Source: Mesorhizobium plurifarium
GTDB lineage: Bacteria > Pseudomonadota > Alphaproteobacteria > Rhizobiales > Rhizobiaceae
Direction of reading: 5' to 3'
DNA length: 53,818 bases
Assembly (NCBI GenBank): GCA_000824785.1
Contig: CCNB01000007.1
Location: 292,193-346,010, forward strand
Shown here in pieces: positions 8,799 through 17,273 of this stretch. Numbering within the stretch: the first letter of the stretch is position 1; the number at the start of each line of letters is the position of its first letter. Below the pieces are notes generated by a model, which searched no databases, was not told the DNA's origin, and saw nothing but the letters and a program-made list of their open reading frames with translations. The position numbers were made by a program, and so were the translations under genes.

Positions 8799-10289
8799 AT
8801 GAGCGAACTCAGCCACAAGGAGTGGGTCGGCAAGGCGTCCGCGATCCGCTTCCGCGACAAGGCGTTCATCGACGGCAAGGCGGTGCCGGCGCGCTCCGGT
8901 CGGACCTTCGCCAGCATCAATCCGGCCACGGGAGCGACGCTCGCCGAGGTCGCCTCCTGTGGGGAGGAGGATATCGACCTTGCCGTTGCCGCGGCGCGGC
9001 GCAGTTTTGAAGCCGGTGTCTGGTCGCGGACGGGCCCTCAGCATCGTAAAGAGGTGCTGCTGCGGCTGGCAGCGTTGCTACGCGAGAACCTGCCGGAGCT
9101 GGCGCTGCTGGAATCGCTGGACATGGGCAAGCTGGTCAAGGACGCGGCCACCATCGACGTGCCGGGCTCGGCGGCGATCTTCCAGTGGTATGCCGAGGCG
9201 ATCGACAAGGTCTATGACGAGGTGGCGCCGACAGGGCAGGGCGACCTCGCTCTGGTGCGGCGCGAGCCGCTCGGGGTCGTGGGCGCCGTGGTGCCGTGGA
9301 ATTTCCCGCTCGACATGGCGACCTGGAAATGCGCGCCGGCGCTGGCGGCGGGCAATTCGGTGGTGCTGAAGCCGGCCGAGCAGTCGCCTTTCTCGGCGCT
9401 CAGGCTGGCCGAGCTTGCCATGGAGGCGGGGCTCCCTGCCGGCGTGCTCAATGTGGTGCCCGGCCTTGGCGAGACCGCCGGCCAGGCGCTTGGCCGGCAT
9501 ATGGATGTCGATTGCCTTGCCTTCACCGGGTCGACCGCCGTCGGCAAGCTGTTCCTGCAATATTCCGGCCAGTCGAACATGAAGCAGGTCTGGCTGGAGA
9601 CCGGGGGAAAAAGCCCCAATCTGGTGTTCGCGGATTGCGCCGACCTCGACGCGGCGGCCGACATGGCCGCCTTCGGCATCTTCTTCAACCAGGGACAGGT
9701 GTGCTCGGCCAATTCCCGGCTTCTGGTGGAGCGCGGCATCAAGGACGCGCTGGTGGAGAAACTGGCCGAGCGCGCGGCGGCGACGCAACCCGGCGACCCG
9801 CTCGACCCGGCGTCTACGATGGGCGCGATGGTCGACGCGCGCCACGCCGCGACCGTCATGCGCTTCATCGACGGCGGCCGGAAGTCGGCCCGGCTGGTCA
9901 CCGGCGGCGACCGGGTGGCCGTCGACGGCCGCGGCAGCTTCGTGCAGCCCACGATCTTCGACAATGTTTCGCCGGACGATCCGCTTGCCCGCGAAGAGAT
10001 TTTTGGCCCGGTGCTGTCGGTGATCGCCTTCGACAGCGAAGAGGAGGCGCTTCGGATCGCCAACGACAGCATTTACGGCCTGGCGGCGTCACTCTGGACG
10101 GACAGCCTGTCTCGCGCCCATCGCATCGCCGAGCGGCTTCGGGTAGGCACGGTTTCGGTCAACACCGTCGATGCGTTGAGCCCGATGACGCCCTTTGGCG
10201 GCTTCAAGCAGTCCGGTTTCGGGCGCGACCTGTCGCTGCATGCGCTCGACAAATACACCGCGCTCAAGACCACCTGGATCAAGTACTGA
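8799..10289 (+). CDS. aldehyde dehydrogenase (PuuC-like)
   Basis: This is a full-length 496-residue NAD(P)+-dependent aldehyde dehydrogenase. Visible are the cofactor segment VVPWNFPLDMATWKCAPALA, the GSTAVG turn, the general-base Glu in WLETGGKSPN, the catalytic Cys in FFNQGQVCSANSR, and the EEIFGPVLSV and FGGFKQSGFGRD segments. It most resembles gamma-glutamyl-aminobutyraldehyde or betaine-aldehyde dehydrogenases, that is, enzymes for aminoaldehydes. A clear GGAG lies before the ATG. In this operon it would oxidise the aldehyde left after amine oxidation; the exact substrate is unknown. Confidence 0.92.
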   Translation: MSELSHKEWVGKASAIRFRDKAFIDGKAVPARSGRTFASINPATGATLAEVASCGEEDIDLAVAAARRSFEAGVWSRTGPQHRKEVLLRLAALLRENLPELALLESLDMGKLVKDAATIDVPGSAAIFQWYAEAIDKVYDEVAPTGQGDLALVRREPLGVVGAVVPWNFPLDMATWKCAPALAAGNSVVLKPAEQSPFSALRLAELAMEAGLPAGVLNVVPGLGETAGQALGRHMDVDCLAFTGSTAVGKLFLQYSGQSNMKQVWLETGGKSPNLVFADCADLDAAADMAAFGIFFNQGQVCSANSRLLVERGIKDALVEKLAERAAATQPGDPLDPASTMGAMVDARHAATVMRFIDGGRKSARLVTGGDRVAVDGRGSFVQPTIFDNVSPDDPLAREEIFGPVLSVIAFDSEEEALRIANDSIYGLAASLWTDSLSRAHRIAERLRVGTVSVNTVDALSPMTPFGGFKQSGFGRDLSLHALDKYTALKTTWIKY

Positions 10290-10339
10290 GGAGCGGCCCT
10301 GACTTGATTGCAGCGATCAAACGGGCATCATAGACGCCC

Positions 10340-11269
10340 ATGCCGCTCCGCTTCACGCTCAGACAGCTCGAATATTTCGTCGCCGTTGGCGAAGCCGGCT
10401 CGATCGCCAAGGCGGCCGAGCAGGTGAACGTCTCGCCGCCGTCGATTTCGGCTTCGATCGCCCAGCTCGAAGCGGAGTTCGGCGTCCAGCTCTTCGTGCG
10501 AAAGCATTCGCATGCGCTCGCGCTGACAGCGGGTGGGCGCCTGTTTCTCAAGGAAGCCGCGCGGCTGCTCAACGATGCCGACGCGCTGCACGACATTGCC
10601 GGCGATATAGCGGAAAAGGTGCGCGGACCGCTGGCGGTCGGCTGCCTGCTCACTTTCGCGCAGATCGTGCTGCCGGCGCTGCGCCGGAGATTCGAGGACG
10701 CCTATCCGGATGTGCGCGTCCGGCAGTTCGAGCGCAACCAGGGACAATTGTTCGAGATGCTGCAGCGTGGCGAAATCGATGCCGCGCTGACCTACGATCT
10801 CGAATTGTCGCAGGACATGACCTTCGAGCCGCTGATGCAACTGCCAGCCTATGTGATGCTGCCGGCCGCGCATCCCCTGGCGGGGAGGGCGGGCATCACG
10901 CCGGAGGAACTGGTCGATGAGCCGATGGTGCTGCTCGATCTGCCCTACAGCCGCGAATACTTCCTTTCGGCGTTCCAGGGCCTGCGGCCCAGGATCGCCG
11001 AGCGCACCGGCGACATCGCCGTGATGCGTTCCATGGTCGCCAACGGCTTCGGCTACGGCATCGCCAATATGCGGCCGCTCAACGCCATGTCGCCGGATGG
11101 CAAGCTGCTGGTCTTCGTGCCCTTGCTGGGCGACATCAGGCCACTGACCATGGGGATTGCACTGCCGAACGCCGAGCACCGCACACTCACGGTGCAGGCC
11201 TTCATCGACCATTGCCGCCGCTTCGTCGTCGAGCAAGGCGTCTTCGGCACCGAACGCATCGTCAAATGA
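10340..11269 (+). CDS. LysR family transcriptional regulator
   Basis: This 309-residue protein has an N-terminal winged helix-turn-helix (residues about 5-64: FTLRQLEYFVAVGEAGSIAK then AAEQVNVSPPSISASIAQLE) and a periplasmic-binding-like effector domain from about residue 90. It closes the monooxygenase operon, 50 bp after the aldehyde dehydrogenase. It faces the M20 peptidase gene tail to tail with a 6-bp gap. It is the best candidate to bind the TTAGG dyads at 6161, 6254 and 12539, which flank the two divergent promoters of this block. Confidence 0.9.
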   Translation: MPLRFTLRQLEYFVAVGEAGSIAKAAEQVNVSPPSISASIAQLEAEFGVQLFVRKHSHALALTAGGRLFLKEAARLLNDADALHDIAGDIAEKVRGPLAVGCLLTFAQIVLPALRRRFEDAYPDVRVRQFERNQGQLFEMLQRGEIDAALTYDLELSQDMTFEPLMQLPAYVMLPAAHPLAGRAGITPEELVDEPMVLLDLPYSREYFLSAFQGLRPRIAERTGDIAVMRSMVANGFGYGIANMRPLNAMSPDGKLLVFVPLLGDIRPLTMGIALPNAEHRTLTVQAFIDHCRRFVVEQGVFGTERIVK

Positions 11270-11275
11270 GGGACG

Positions 11276-12433
11276 TTACGGCCAGCCGTCGGCGAGCCGC
11301 GACAGCAGCCTCTCCAGCATCTCGTCGCAACGCCGCAATTGCTCGACGCTGACGAATTCGTCCGGCTTGTGCCCCTGCGCCATCGAGCCCGGTCCGCAGA
11401 CGACGGCGGGCGTGCCGAGATCGCGGCTGAACAACCCGCCCTCGGTGCCAAAAGCGACTTTCATGGTGTCGTTGGCGCCGGTCAGCGATTTGACGAAGGC
11501 CACCGCTTCCGAAGCCGCCGGCGTGTCAAGCCCCGGATAGGTGTTGGTGATCTCGATGTCGATTGCCGCTTCGGGGGCGATCAAGGCGGCGTCGGCGGCA
11601 ACGCGCGCGGCGGCGTCGCGCAGCCTGTCGAGAATGCCGGCGGCATCGTCGGCGGCGACGTTGCGGATCTCGAAATCGACCACGCAGAGACTGGGCACGA
11701 TGTTGAGCGCCACGCCGGCATTGATCTTGCCGACATGCACGGTCGTGTAGGGAATGTCGTAGTCGCCGTCGCGCGCGCCATCGCGGGCGAGCCGCTCCTG
11801 TTCGTCGCGCAAGGCGCGCACGAAATCGCAGCCGAGATGGATCGCGTTGAGTGCGAGCGGTGCGAGCGCCGAGTGGCCTTCACGGCCCTTGCAGAGGGCG
11901 CGGGCCGCGAGCTTGCCCTTGTGACCGGTCGCCACCTGCATGTTGGTCGGCTCGCCGACGATGCAGAGCAGCGGGCGTTGCGGTGCTGCGCTCAGCATCT
12001 CGATCAGGTCGCGCACGCCGAGACAGCCGACCTCCTCGTCGTAGGAGAGCGCGAGATGCAAGGGCGTGCGCAGCGGCATTTTCGAGGCCTTGATGCAGGC
12101 CGCGAGCGCCGAGGCCACGAAACCTTTCATGTCCGCCGCGCCACGCCCGTAGAGCTTGCCGTTGCGTTCGGTCATCGTGAAGGGCGGCAGCGTCCAGTTC
12201 TGGCCGTCGACGGGAACGACGTCGGTATGGCCGGACAGCATGATGCCGGGCCTGTCGGACGGTCCGATGGTGGCGAAGAGGTTCGCCTTGTGGCCGTCGA
12301 CGCTGTGGATGAGCTGGCTGGCTATGCCGTTCGCTCCGAGAAGGTCGGTGGCGCAGCCGATGAGGTCGAGGTTGGAGTCGCGGCTCACCGTCGGGAAGGC
12401 GATCAGCCGTTCGAGGATCCTGATGCTGTCCAT
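11276..12433 (-). CDS. argE: acetylornithine deacetylase-like M20 peptidase
   Basis: This 385-residue M20 zinc hydrolase resembles ArgE. Metal ligands are visible as H in GHTDVVPVDG, D in YGRGAADMKGF, E in SYDEEVGCLG, E in IVGEPTNMQ and H in AQGHKPDEFV; the dimerisation domain lies between about 175 and 290. The enzyme removes an acyl group from an N-acyl amino acid. The context is catabolic: it is transcribed divergently from the amine-dehydrogenase-like gene at 12706, with a LysR-type site between. It may therefore act on an N-acyl or N-carbamoyl intermediate rather than in arginine synthesis. Confidence 0.85.
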   Translation of the reverse strand: MDSIRILERLIAFPTVSRDSNLDLIGCATDLLGANGIASQLIHSVDGHKANLFATIGPSDRPGIMLSGHTDVVPVDGQNWTLPPFTMTERNGKLYGRGAADMKGFVASALAACIKASKMPLRTPLHLALSYDEEVGCLGVRDLIEMLSAAPQRPLLCIVGEPTNMQVATGHKGKLAARALCKGREGHSALAPLALNAIHLGCDFVRALRDEQERLARDGARDGDYDIPYTTVHVGKINAGVALNIVPSLCVVDFEIRNVAADDAAGILDRLRDAAARVAADAALIAPEAAIDIEITNTYPGLDTPAASEAVAFVKSLTGANDTMKVAFGTEGGLFSRDLGTPAVVCGPGSMAQGHKPDEFVSVEQLRRCDEMLERLLSRLADGWP

Positions 12434-12536
12434 GTCTCTGTCCCATTGCCGCTATCGCTCTGTAGCATCGTAGCGCGGCGGCGCTGAAGTCGCATTTGGC
12501 TCAGCCCCGGTTCATCGCAGGCTAATCCCCGAGCGC

Positions 12537-12555
12537 GATTAGGCGCGTCCTAATC
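12537..12555. promoter_or_regulatory. GATTAGG-N5-CCTAATC palindrome (LysR-type site)
   Basis: This is a 19-bp dyad, GATTAGGCGCGTCCTAATC, with perfect 7-bp arms. It lies 104 bp from the M20 gene start and 151 bp from the flavoprotein start. A further half-site GGCTAATC lies just upstream (about 12520-12527). It matches the two dyads at 6161 and 6254. Confidence 0.6.
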
Positions 12556-12618
12556 GGCGCAGAAGAAATCCATAGTTTTCCCGCGCCAGCGCCAACTTAT
12601 GAGTAATCGCCTTATTGG

Positions 12619-12665
12619 AGCATGATCTTTTCCGAAAACCGGTTCCCACTTTTCGGGATCATGCT
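12619..12665. repeat. 47-bp palindromic repeat, copy 1
   Basis: The arms are AGCATGATC (12619-12627) and GATCATGCT (12657-12665), with an inner TTTTCCGAAAA and ACTTTTCGG pair around ACCGGTTCC. The 47 bases are identical to 17227-17273. I recall this as a very common Rhizobiales intergenic repeat. It sits between the LysR-type site and the flavoprotein gene. Confidence 0.85.
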
Positions 12666-12705
12666 TTAGGCACCGGCAGCGCCAGCCGACGGGAAGGGAA
12701 CTACC

Positions 12706-14775
12706 ATGCGCGACCCACGCTACGACATTCTATTCGAGCCGATGAAGATCGGTCCGGTGACGGCCAAGAACCGTTTCTACCAGGTTCCGCATTGCAATGG
12801 CGGCGGCTACCGCGATCCGTCGGCCGCGGCAGAGATGCGGCGCCTGAAATCCGAAGGCGGATGGGGCGTCATCTTCACCGAGCAGACGGAGATGCACCAC
12901 ACCTCGGAGATCACGCCCTTCATCGAGCTCAGGCTGTGGGACGACGCCGACATTCCGGCGCTCGCCAAGATGGCCAAGGCCATGCACGAGCATGGCGCGC
13001 TCGCCGGCATCCAGCTCGCCTATTCCGGCATCAACGGTCCCAACCTCTACACCAAGGAGGTCCCGCGCGGGCCGTCGGCCTTGCCGATCCGCACCTTCAC
13101 CAACGATCCGGTGCAGGCGCGCGCCATGGACAGGCAGGATATCCGCGACCTGCGCCGCTGGCACCGCAATGCCTTCAAGCGCGCCAAGCAGGCCGGTTTC
13201 GACCTGGTCTGCCTCTACGGTGCGCATGGTTTCGGCATCATCCAGCATTTCCTGTCGACAGCCACCAACCAGCGCAGCGACGAATATGGCGGCTCTCTGG
13301 AGAACCGCTCGCGGCTGATGCGCGAACTGATCGAGGAAGGGCGCGACGCGATCGGCGACACCTGCGGTCTGACACTCAGGCTGTCGCTGGACGAGATGAT
13401 CGGCGAGCTTGGCTTTGCCAATTCGGAAGTCCGCGACATGATCGAGATGCATGCCGATCTGCCCGACCTCTGGGACCTCGCGCACGGCGCCTGGGAGGAT
13501 TGCTCCGGCCCGTCGCGCTTCAAGGAAGAAGCGGCGCAGGAAAGCCTCGTCTCCGGCATAAAGAAGCTGACCTCAAAGCCGGTCGTCGGCGTCGGCCGTT
13601 TCACCTCGCCCGACGTAATGGTGCGGATGATCAAGTCGGGCACGCTCGATTTCATCGGCTGCGCCCGTCCGTCGATCGCCGATCCTTTCCTGCCGAGGAA
13701 GGTCGAGGAGGGCCGCATCGAGGACATCCGCGAATGCATCGGCTGCAACATCTGCATCACCGGCGACATGACGATGTCGATCTCGCGCTGCACGCAGAAC
13801 CCGACCTTCATGGAGGAATGGCGCAAGGGCTGGCATCCGGAGCGCATGCAGGCCAAGGGCGACAGCGACAGCGTGCTGATCGTCGGCGCCGGACCGGCCG
13901 GACTGGAGGCCGCGCGCGCGCTCGGCCTGCGCGGTTACCAGGTGGCGATAGCGGAAGCCGGCACGGAGCTGGGCGGGCGTGTGGCGCGCGAATGCCTGCT
14001 GCCGGGCCTGTCGGCCTGGGGCAGGGTGCGCGACTACCGGCAGTACCAGCTCAGCCAGATGCCGAATGTCGACATCTATTTCGAAAGCCGGCTGTCGGCC
14101 GACGATATCCTGTCCTTCGGCTTCCAGAACGTCGCCATCGCCACCGGATCGGCCTGGCGGCGCGACGGCGTCGCGCGCGCCCATGTCGTGCCCATGCCGA
14201 TCGACGCCGCCATGCCGGTCTACACGCCCGACGATCTGATGGACGGCAATATCCCTTCCGGCAATGTCGTGCTGTTCGACGACGATCACTATTACATGGG
14301 CGGCGTGCTGGCCGAGCTGATGGCGCGCCAGGGCGCGAAGGTGACCCTGGTGACGCCGTCGGCCTATGTCTCGGACTGGACCCGCAACACGCTGGAGCAG
14401 GGGGCGATCCATCGCCGCTTGGCGGAGCTCGGGGTCGATATTGTGCTGAACAGGACCGTCACCAGCGTTACTTCAGGCGGTGTCGCGACGGCCTGCGTCT
14501 ATACCGGCGCGAGATCGGACATGGCCGCTGATGCCGTCGTCCTGGTCACGTCGCGCAATCAGGACGATGCCGTCTGGCGCGAGCTGAAGGCCCGGGAGAG
14601 CGAGTGGGCCGACAACGGCATCCGTTCGATCAAGGTCATCGGCGATGCCGAAGCGCCGGGACCGATCGCCTGGGCCACCTATGCCGGCCACCGCTTCGCC
14701 CGCGAGCTGGACGAAGCCGATATCGGTGACGCGCTGCCTTTCCGGCGCGAGGTGACCGCGCTGGCGGACGGATAG
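12706..14775 (+). CDS. trimethylamine dehydrogenase-like NADH:flavin oxidoreductase
   Basis: The product has 689 residues. Residues 1-335 form an Old Yellow Enzyme-type TIM barrel with the YGAH active-site motif (Tyr171, His174), which corresponds to Tyr169/His172 of trimethylamine dehydrogenase. A 4Fe-4S motif follows (Cys344, 347, 350, 362). A C-terminal FAD/ADP-binding module starts at VLIVGAGPAGLEAARALG. This is the dimethylamine/trimethylamine/histamine dehydrogenase or N-methylproline demethylase architecture, giving oxidative N-demethylation or deamination with electrons leaving via Fe-S. GGGAAGGGAA precedes the ATG. It fits the block's theme of N-compound breakdown; the substrate is unknown. 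Confidence 0.88.
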   Translation: MRDPRYDILFEPMKIGPVTAKNRFYQVPHCNGGGYRDPSAAAEMRRLKSEGGWGVIFTEQTEMHHTSEITPFIELRLWDDADIPALAKMAKAMHEHGALAGIQLAYSGINGPNLYTKEVPRGPSALPIRTFTNDPVQARAMDRQDIRDLRRWHRNAFKRAKQAGFDLVCLYGAHGFGIIQHFLSTATNQRSDEYGGSLENRSRLMRELIEEGRDAIGDTCGLTLRLSLDEMIGELGFANSEVRDMIEMHADLPDLWDLAHGAWEDCSGPSRFKEEAAQESLVSGIKKLTSKPVVGVGRFTSPDVMVRMIKSGTLDFIGCARPSIADPFLPRKVEEGRIEDIRECIGCNICITGDMTMSISRCTQNPTFMEEWRKGWHPERMQAKGDSDSVLIVGAGPAGLEAARALGLRGYQVAIAEAGTELGGRVARECLLPGLSAWGRVRDYRQYQLSQMPNVDIYFESRLSADDILSFGFQNVAIATGSAWRRDGVARAHVVPMPIDAAMPVYTPDDLMDGNIPSGNVVLFDDDHYYMGGVLAELMARQGAKVTLVTPSAYVSDWTRNTLEQGAIHRRLAELGVDIVLNRTVTSVTSGGVATACVYTGARSDMAADAVVLVTSRNQDDAVWRELKARESEWADNGIRSIKVIGDAEAPGPIAWATYAGHRFARELDEADIGDALPFRREVTALADG

Positions 14776-14855
14776 TGCCGCTCAGCTGCGGAGCGGATCG
14801 ACCGCTATCGTTCCTAATCCGATATCCGCTATCATCGGCCCCGTTTGGGGCTTCC

Positions 14856-14884
14856 TTGACCTTTGATATTATTATAATAGCTTT
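14856..14884 (+). promoter_or_regulatory. promoter with AT-rich operator, site A
   Basis: A -35-like TTGACC (14856-14861) is followed by TATTATTATAATAGCT (14867-14882), which matches 13 of 16 bases of the ideal palindrome AGCTATTATAATAGCT. It lies 33 bp before the SDR/SDR/epimerase operon. Related sites are at 21807, 28273, 32558 and 33416. The expected reader is the GntR protein at 32597. Confidence 0.5.
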
Positions 14885-14914
14885 TGCGTCGAGGGATGAT
14901 GATGGCGGCGAGCA

Positions 14915-15694
14915 ATGCGGTGTGACTTATCGGATCGGGTTGCCTTGGTCACAGGGGCGGCAGGCGCAATCGGAAGCGCCATCGCCAAACGGCTTTCGGA
15001 TAACGGGGCCGCGGTTGTCGTCGCCGATATCGACATGGCAGGCGCCGAGCGTGTCGCGGCCGGCCTGCGCAACGCGATGGCCTGCGCTCTGGACATTCGC
15101 GACGGACAATCGGTCGACGCCGCGATCGCCAGGGTTTTGGAGCGGCACGGACGGCTCGACATCCTGGTCAACAACGCCGGCGTCAATACTTTGGCGCACC
15201 GCGTCACCATAGACGAATTCCCTCCCGAGGAATGGGACCGCATCACCGGCATCGACCTCGACGGCCTCTACGTCATGAGCCGGGCCGCGCTGGCGCCGAT
15301 GCTCGCCGCCGGCAAGGGCGGGCGTATCGTCAACATAGCCTCGGTCGTCGGCCTTGCCGCGATGCGGCTGCAAAGTCCGTTCGTTGCCGCCAAGGCCGCC
15401 ATCGTCCATCTGACGCGGTCGATGGCGATCGAACTGGGCGCCAAGGGGATCCTGACCAACGCGGTCGCGCCCGGCTCGGTGCTGACCGCGTTGACCGCCA
15501 AGCTGTTCTACGGCGATGACGGCAAGTTCGCCGGCCGCACGCAGGAGTTCCTCGCCCATGTGCCGCTCGGCCGGCCGGCCGAGCCGGAGGAGATCGCCGA
15601 GGCCGTGCTGTTCCTGGCCTCTCCGGCCGCCAGCTACATCAACGGCCAGGTGCTGGCTGTCGATGGCGGCTGGACCGCGGGGTACATGATGTGA
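14915..15694 (+). CDS. SDR family protein with Phe in place of the catalytic Tyr
   Basis: This 259-residue short-chain dehydrogenase/reductase has the cofactor motif TGAAGAIG, NNAG in ILVNNAGVN, the catalytic Ser region IVNIASVVG (Ser143) and the typical C-terminal VDGGWTAGYM. The YxxxK motif reads FVAAK (Phe156, Lys160), so the proton-donating Tyr is missing while Ser and Lys remain. Activity by the usual mechanism is doubtful. The gene overlaps the next one by 4 bp (GTGA). That gene encodes an even more degenerate SDR of matching C-terminus, so a heteromer of the two is possible. Operator site A lies 33 bp upstream. Confidence 0.88.
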   Translation: MRCDLSDRVALVTGAAGAIGSAIAKRLSDNGAAVVVADIDMAGAERVAAGLRNAMACALDIRDGQSVDAAIARVLERHGRLDILVNNAGVNTLAHRVTIDEFPPEEWDRITGIDLDGLYVMSRAALAPMLAAGKGGRIVNIASVVGLAAMRLQSPFVAAKAAIVHLTRSMAIELGAKGILTNAVAPGSVLTALTAKLFYGDDGKFAGRTQEFLAHVPLGRPAEPEEIAEAVLFLASPAASYINGQVLAVDGGWTAGYMM

Positions 15695-16284
15695 GCGCCG
15701 CCATGGAAATCGATCTCGCCGGCGCCGCGATCGCGCTGGACGGTGAAACCAATGCGATTGTCGATGCGGTGCTCGCAGCACTGCGCGCCAATGGCGGGCG
15801 TATCGTCGAAGGCGCCCCTACAGGTGCTGCCGATATCCTGCTGGTCTCGTGTCCGCTGCGTGCGGGAACGAAAGCCGGCGATCCGCGCTCGCTGTATGCC
15901 GACGCGCGCAGGGCCGCCGTGGAGATGGCCGAGCGCGGCGGCCGCATCGTCTTCCTGATCTCGGCGGTCGCCGGCATGCCGATGCGCCGCCATCCGCGCT
16001 TTTCCATGGAGAACGCGTCGATCCTTGCGGCGATGCGCTCGCTTGCCATGGAATTCGGGCCGAAAGTCCTGGTCAATGCAGTCGGCTTCGGCGCCGTCGA
16101 GGGCGATGCCATCGTTTCGGGCGACAAGGCGATGCTCAGCCACACGCCGGTCGGCCGCGCCGGCAGCGTCGAGGAGGCGGTCGCCGCGGTGCTGTTCTTC
16201 TGCGATCCGTTGAACAGCTACACCACCGGGCAGATGCTGGGCGTCGACGGCGGCTGGGCGGCGGGCTATGGGCGCAATTTCTGA
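15691..16284 (+). CDS. degenerate SDR-like protein without cofactor and catalytic motifs
   Basis: This 197-residue protein is clearly SDR-derived: its C-terminus GQMLGVDGGWAAGYGRNF parallels GQVLAVDGGWTAGYMM of the preceding gene. It lacks the glycine-rich cofactor motif. The YxxxK site reads FSMEN (Phe104, Asn108), and the chain is about 60 residues shorter than a classical SDR. The GTG start overlaps the previous stop; an ATG at 15703 is an alternative. Intact coding, tight coupling on both sides and no stop codons argue against decay. A structural or partner role is my inference. Confidence 0.8.
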   Translation: MSAAMEIDLAGAAIALDGETNAIVDAVLAALRANGGRIVEGAPTGAADILLVSCPLRAGTKAGDPRSLYADARRAAVEMAERGGRIVFLISAVAGMPMRRHPRFSMENASILAAMRSLAMEFGPKVLVNAVGFGAVEGDAIVSGDKAMLSHTPVGRAGSVEEAVAAVLFFCDPLNSYTTGQMLGVDGGWAAGYGRNF

Positions 16285-17176
16285 CGCGCGGACGCTCGAG
16301 GCAGGGGCGCTGGAAGTCGGGCTGGCGCCGGCAATCGGCGGCAGCGTCAGCGCGATGCGCTGGCGCGGTATCGACCTCATGCGCCGGCTTTCGGATGACG
16401 ACCGCGATGCGGGCAACGTGCTGGGCGTCGCCATGTTTCCGATGGTGCCCTACGCCAACCGCGTCGCCGGGAACGAATTCCACTTTGAGACGAGGCGCTG
16501 GCGGGTTCTGCCGAACAATCCGCCTGAGAGGTTCAACGTCCACGGCAGTGGCTGGAAGAAGCCATGGACCGTCACACGGGCCAGTTCCGTGGCGGCCGCG
16601 CTGACGCTCGAGGTCGCCGCCGGTGCCGAGCCCTATTCCTATCGCGCCGAGCAGGCCTTCGCCGTTGCGGAAGAGGGGCTCAGCGTGACCGTGACGCTGA
16701 CCAACACAGGGCCGGTTGCCATGCCGTTCGGCTTTGGCCTGCATCCCTGGTTCGATCGCGATCCGGACGTGACGCTGCGATTCAGCGCCCGGCGCTTCCA
16801 TCTCGAAGAGCCCGAGGGCGTTTCGGGCGATCCGATCACGCTGCCGCCCGAACTGGATTTTGCAAAGGGCCGGTCGCTGCCGGGAGGTTGGCGCAACAAT
16901 GACTATGGCGGCTGGACCGGCGAAGCGATCATCCGCTTTCCGTCACGCGGCGCCGGATTGCGGATCGTCGCCGATCCCGTCTTCAAGCATCTGATGCTCT
17001 ATGCCGATCCGACCAAGCCTTATTTCTGCCTGGAACCGCAGACGAATGCCTCGGGCGCCTTCAACCGTGGCCAATGGAACGATCCGGATGAAGGCGTGAT
17101 CGTGCTTGCGCGCGGCGAAAGCGCGGCGGGGACCGTATCGTTCATGCCGTTCTCGCTTACACCCGAAGCAGCTTAG
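16268..17176 (+). CDS. aldose 1-epimerase family protein
   Basis: This 302-residue galactose-mutarotase-like protein has the conserved NVHGSGW (first active-site His), GFGLHPWF (second His) and CLEPQTNASGAFN near the C-terminus with the expected Glu. The family interconverts sugar anomers, or acts on related ring substrates in paralogues. It overlaps the preceding gene by 17 bp and ends at a strong hairpin, so the three genes form one operon behind operator site A. Its presence supports a free sugar as substrate of the island. Confidence 0.88.
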   Translation: MGAISDARTLEAGALEVGLAPAIGGSVSAMRWRGIDLMRRLSDDDRDAGNVLGVAMFPMVPYANRVAGNEFHFETRRWRVLPNNPPERFNVHGSGWKKPWTVTRASSVAAALTLEVAAGAEPYSYRAEQAFAVAEEGLSVTVTLTNTGPVAMPFGFGLHPWFDRDPDVTLRFSARRFHLEEPEGVSGDPITLPPELDFAKGRSLPGGWRNNDYGGWTGEAIIRFPSRGAGLRIVADPVFKHLMLYADPTKPYFCLEPQTNASGAFNRGQWNDPDEGVIVLARGESAAGTVSFMPFSLTPEAA

Positions 17177-17215
17177 ATCAGGATGACGTTTCGTTGAATC
17201 GTCATCCTGATCTAA
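17173..17215 (+). terminator. 16-bp perfect hairpin after the epimerase gene
   Basis: TTAGATCAGGATGACG (17173-17188) pairs perfectly with CGTCATCCTGATCTAA (17200-17215) around an 11-nt loop. The stop codon lies in the first bases of the stem. No T-run follows. It is probably the operon end, serving both converging transcripts, and it directly adjoins the 47-bp repeat. Confidence 0.6.
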
Positions 17216-17226
17216 CTCCTGTTTGG

Positions 17227-17273
17227 AGCATGATCTTTTCCGAAAACCGGTTCCCACTTTTCGGGATCATGCT
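17227..17273. repeat. 47-bp palindromic repeat, copy 2
   Basis: It is identical over 47 bp to 12619-12665, with arms AGCATGATC (17227-17235) and GATCATGCT (17265-17273). It lies between two converging operons and its last base is the end of the minus-strand SDR stop codon. Confidence 0.85.

Noticed and set aside
1..14775. Direct functional pairing of gfa with the demethylase-like flavoprotein through formaldehyde
   Set aside because: The two genes are 12 kb apart with unrelated operons between, and formaldehyde release by the flavoprotein is not established. It remains only a possibility.
12619..17273. The two identical 47-bp palindromes as ends of a composite transposon
   Set aside because: They are short intergenic repeats of a kind I recall as common in Rhizobiales. 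No transposase lies between them and the enclosed genes are ordinary catabolic operons.
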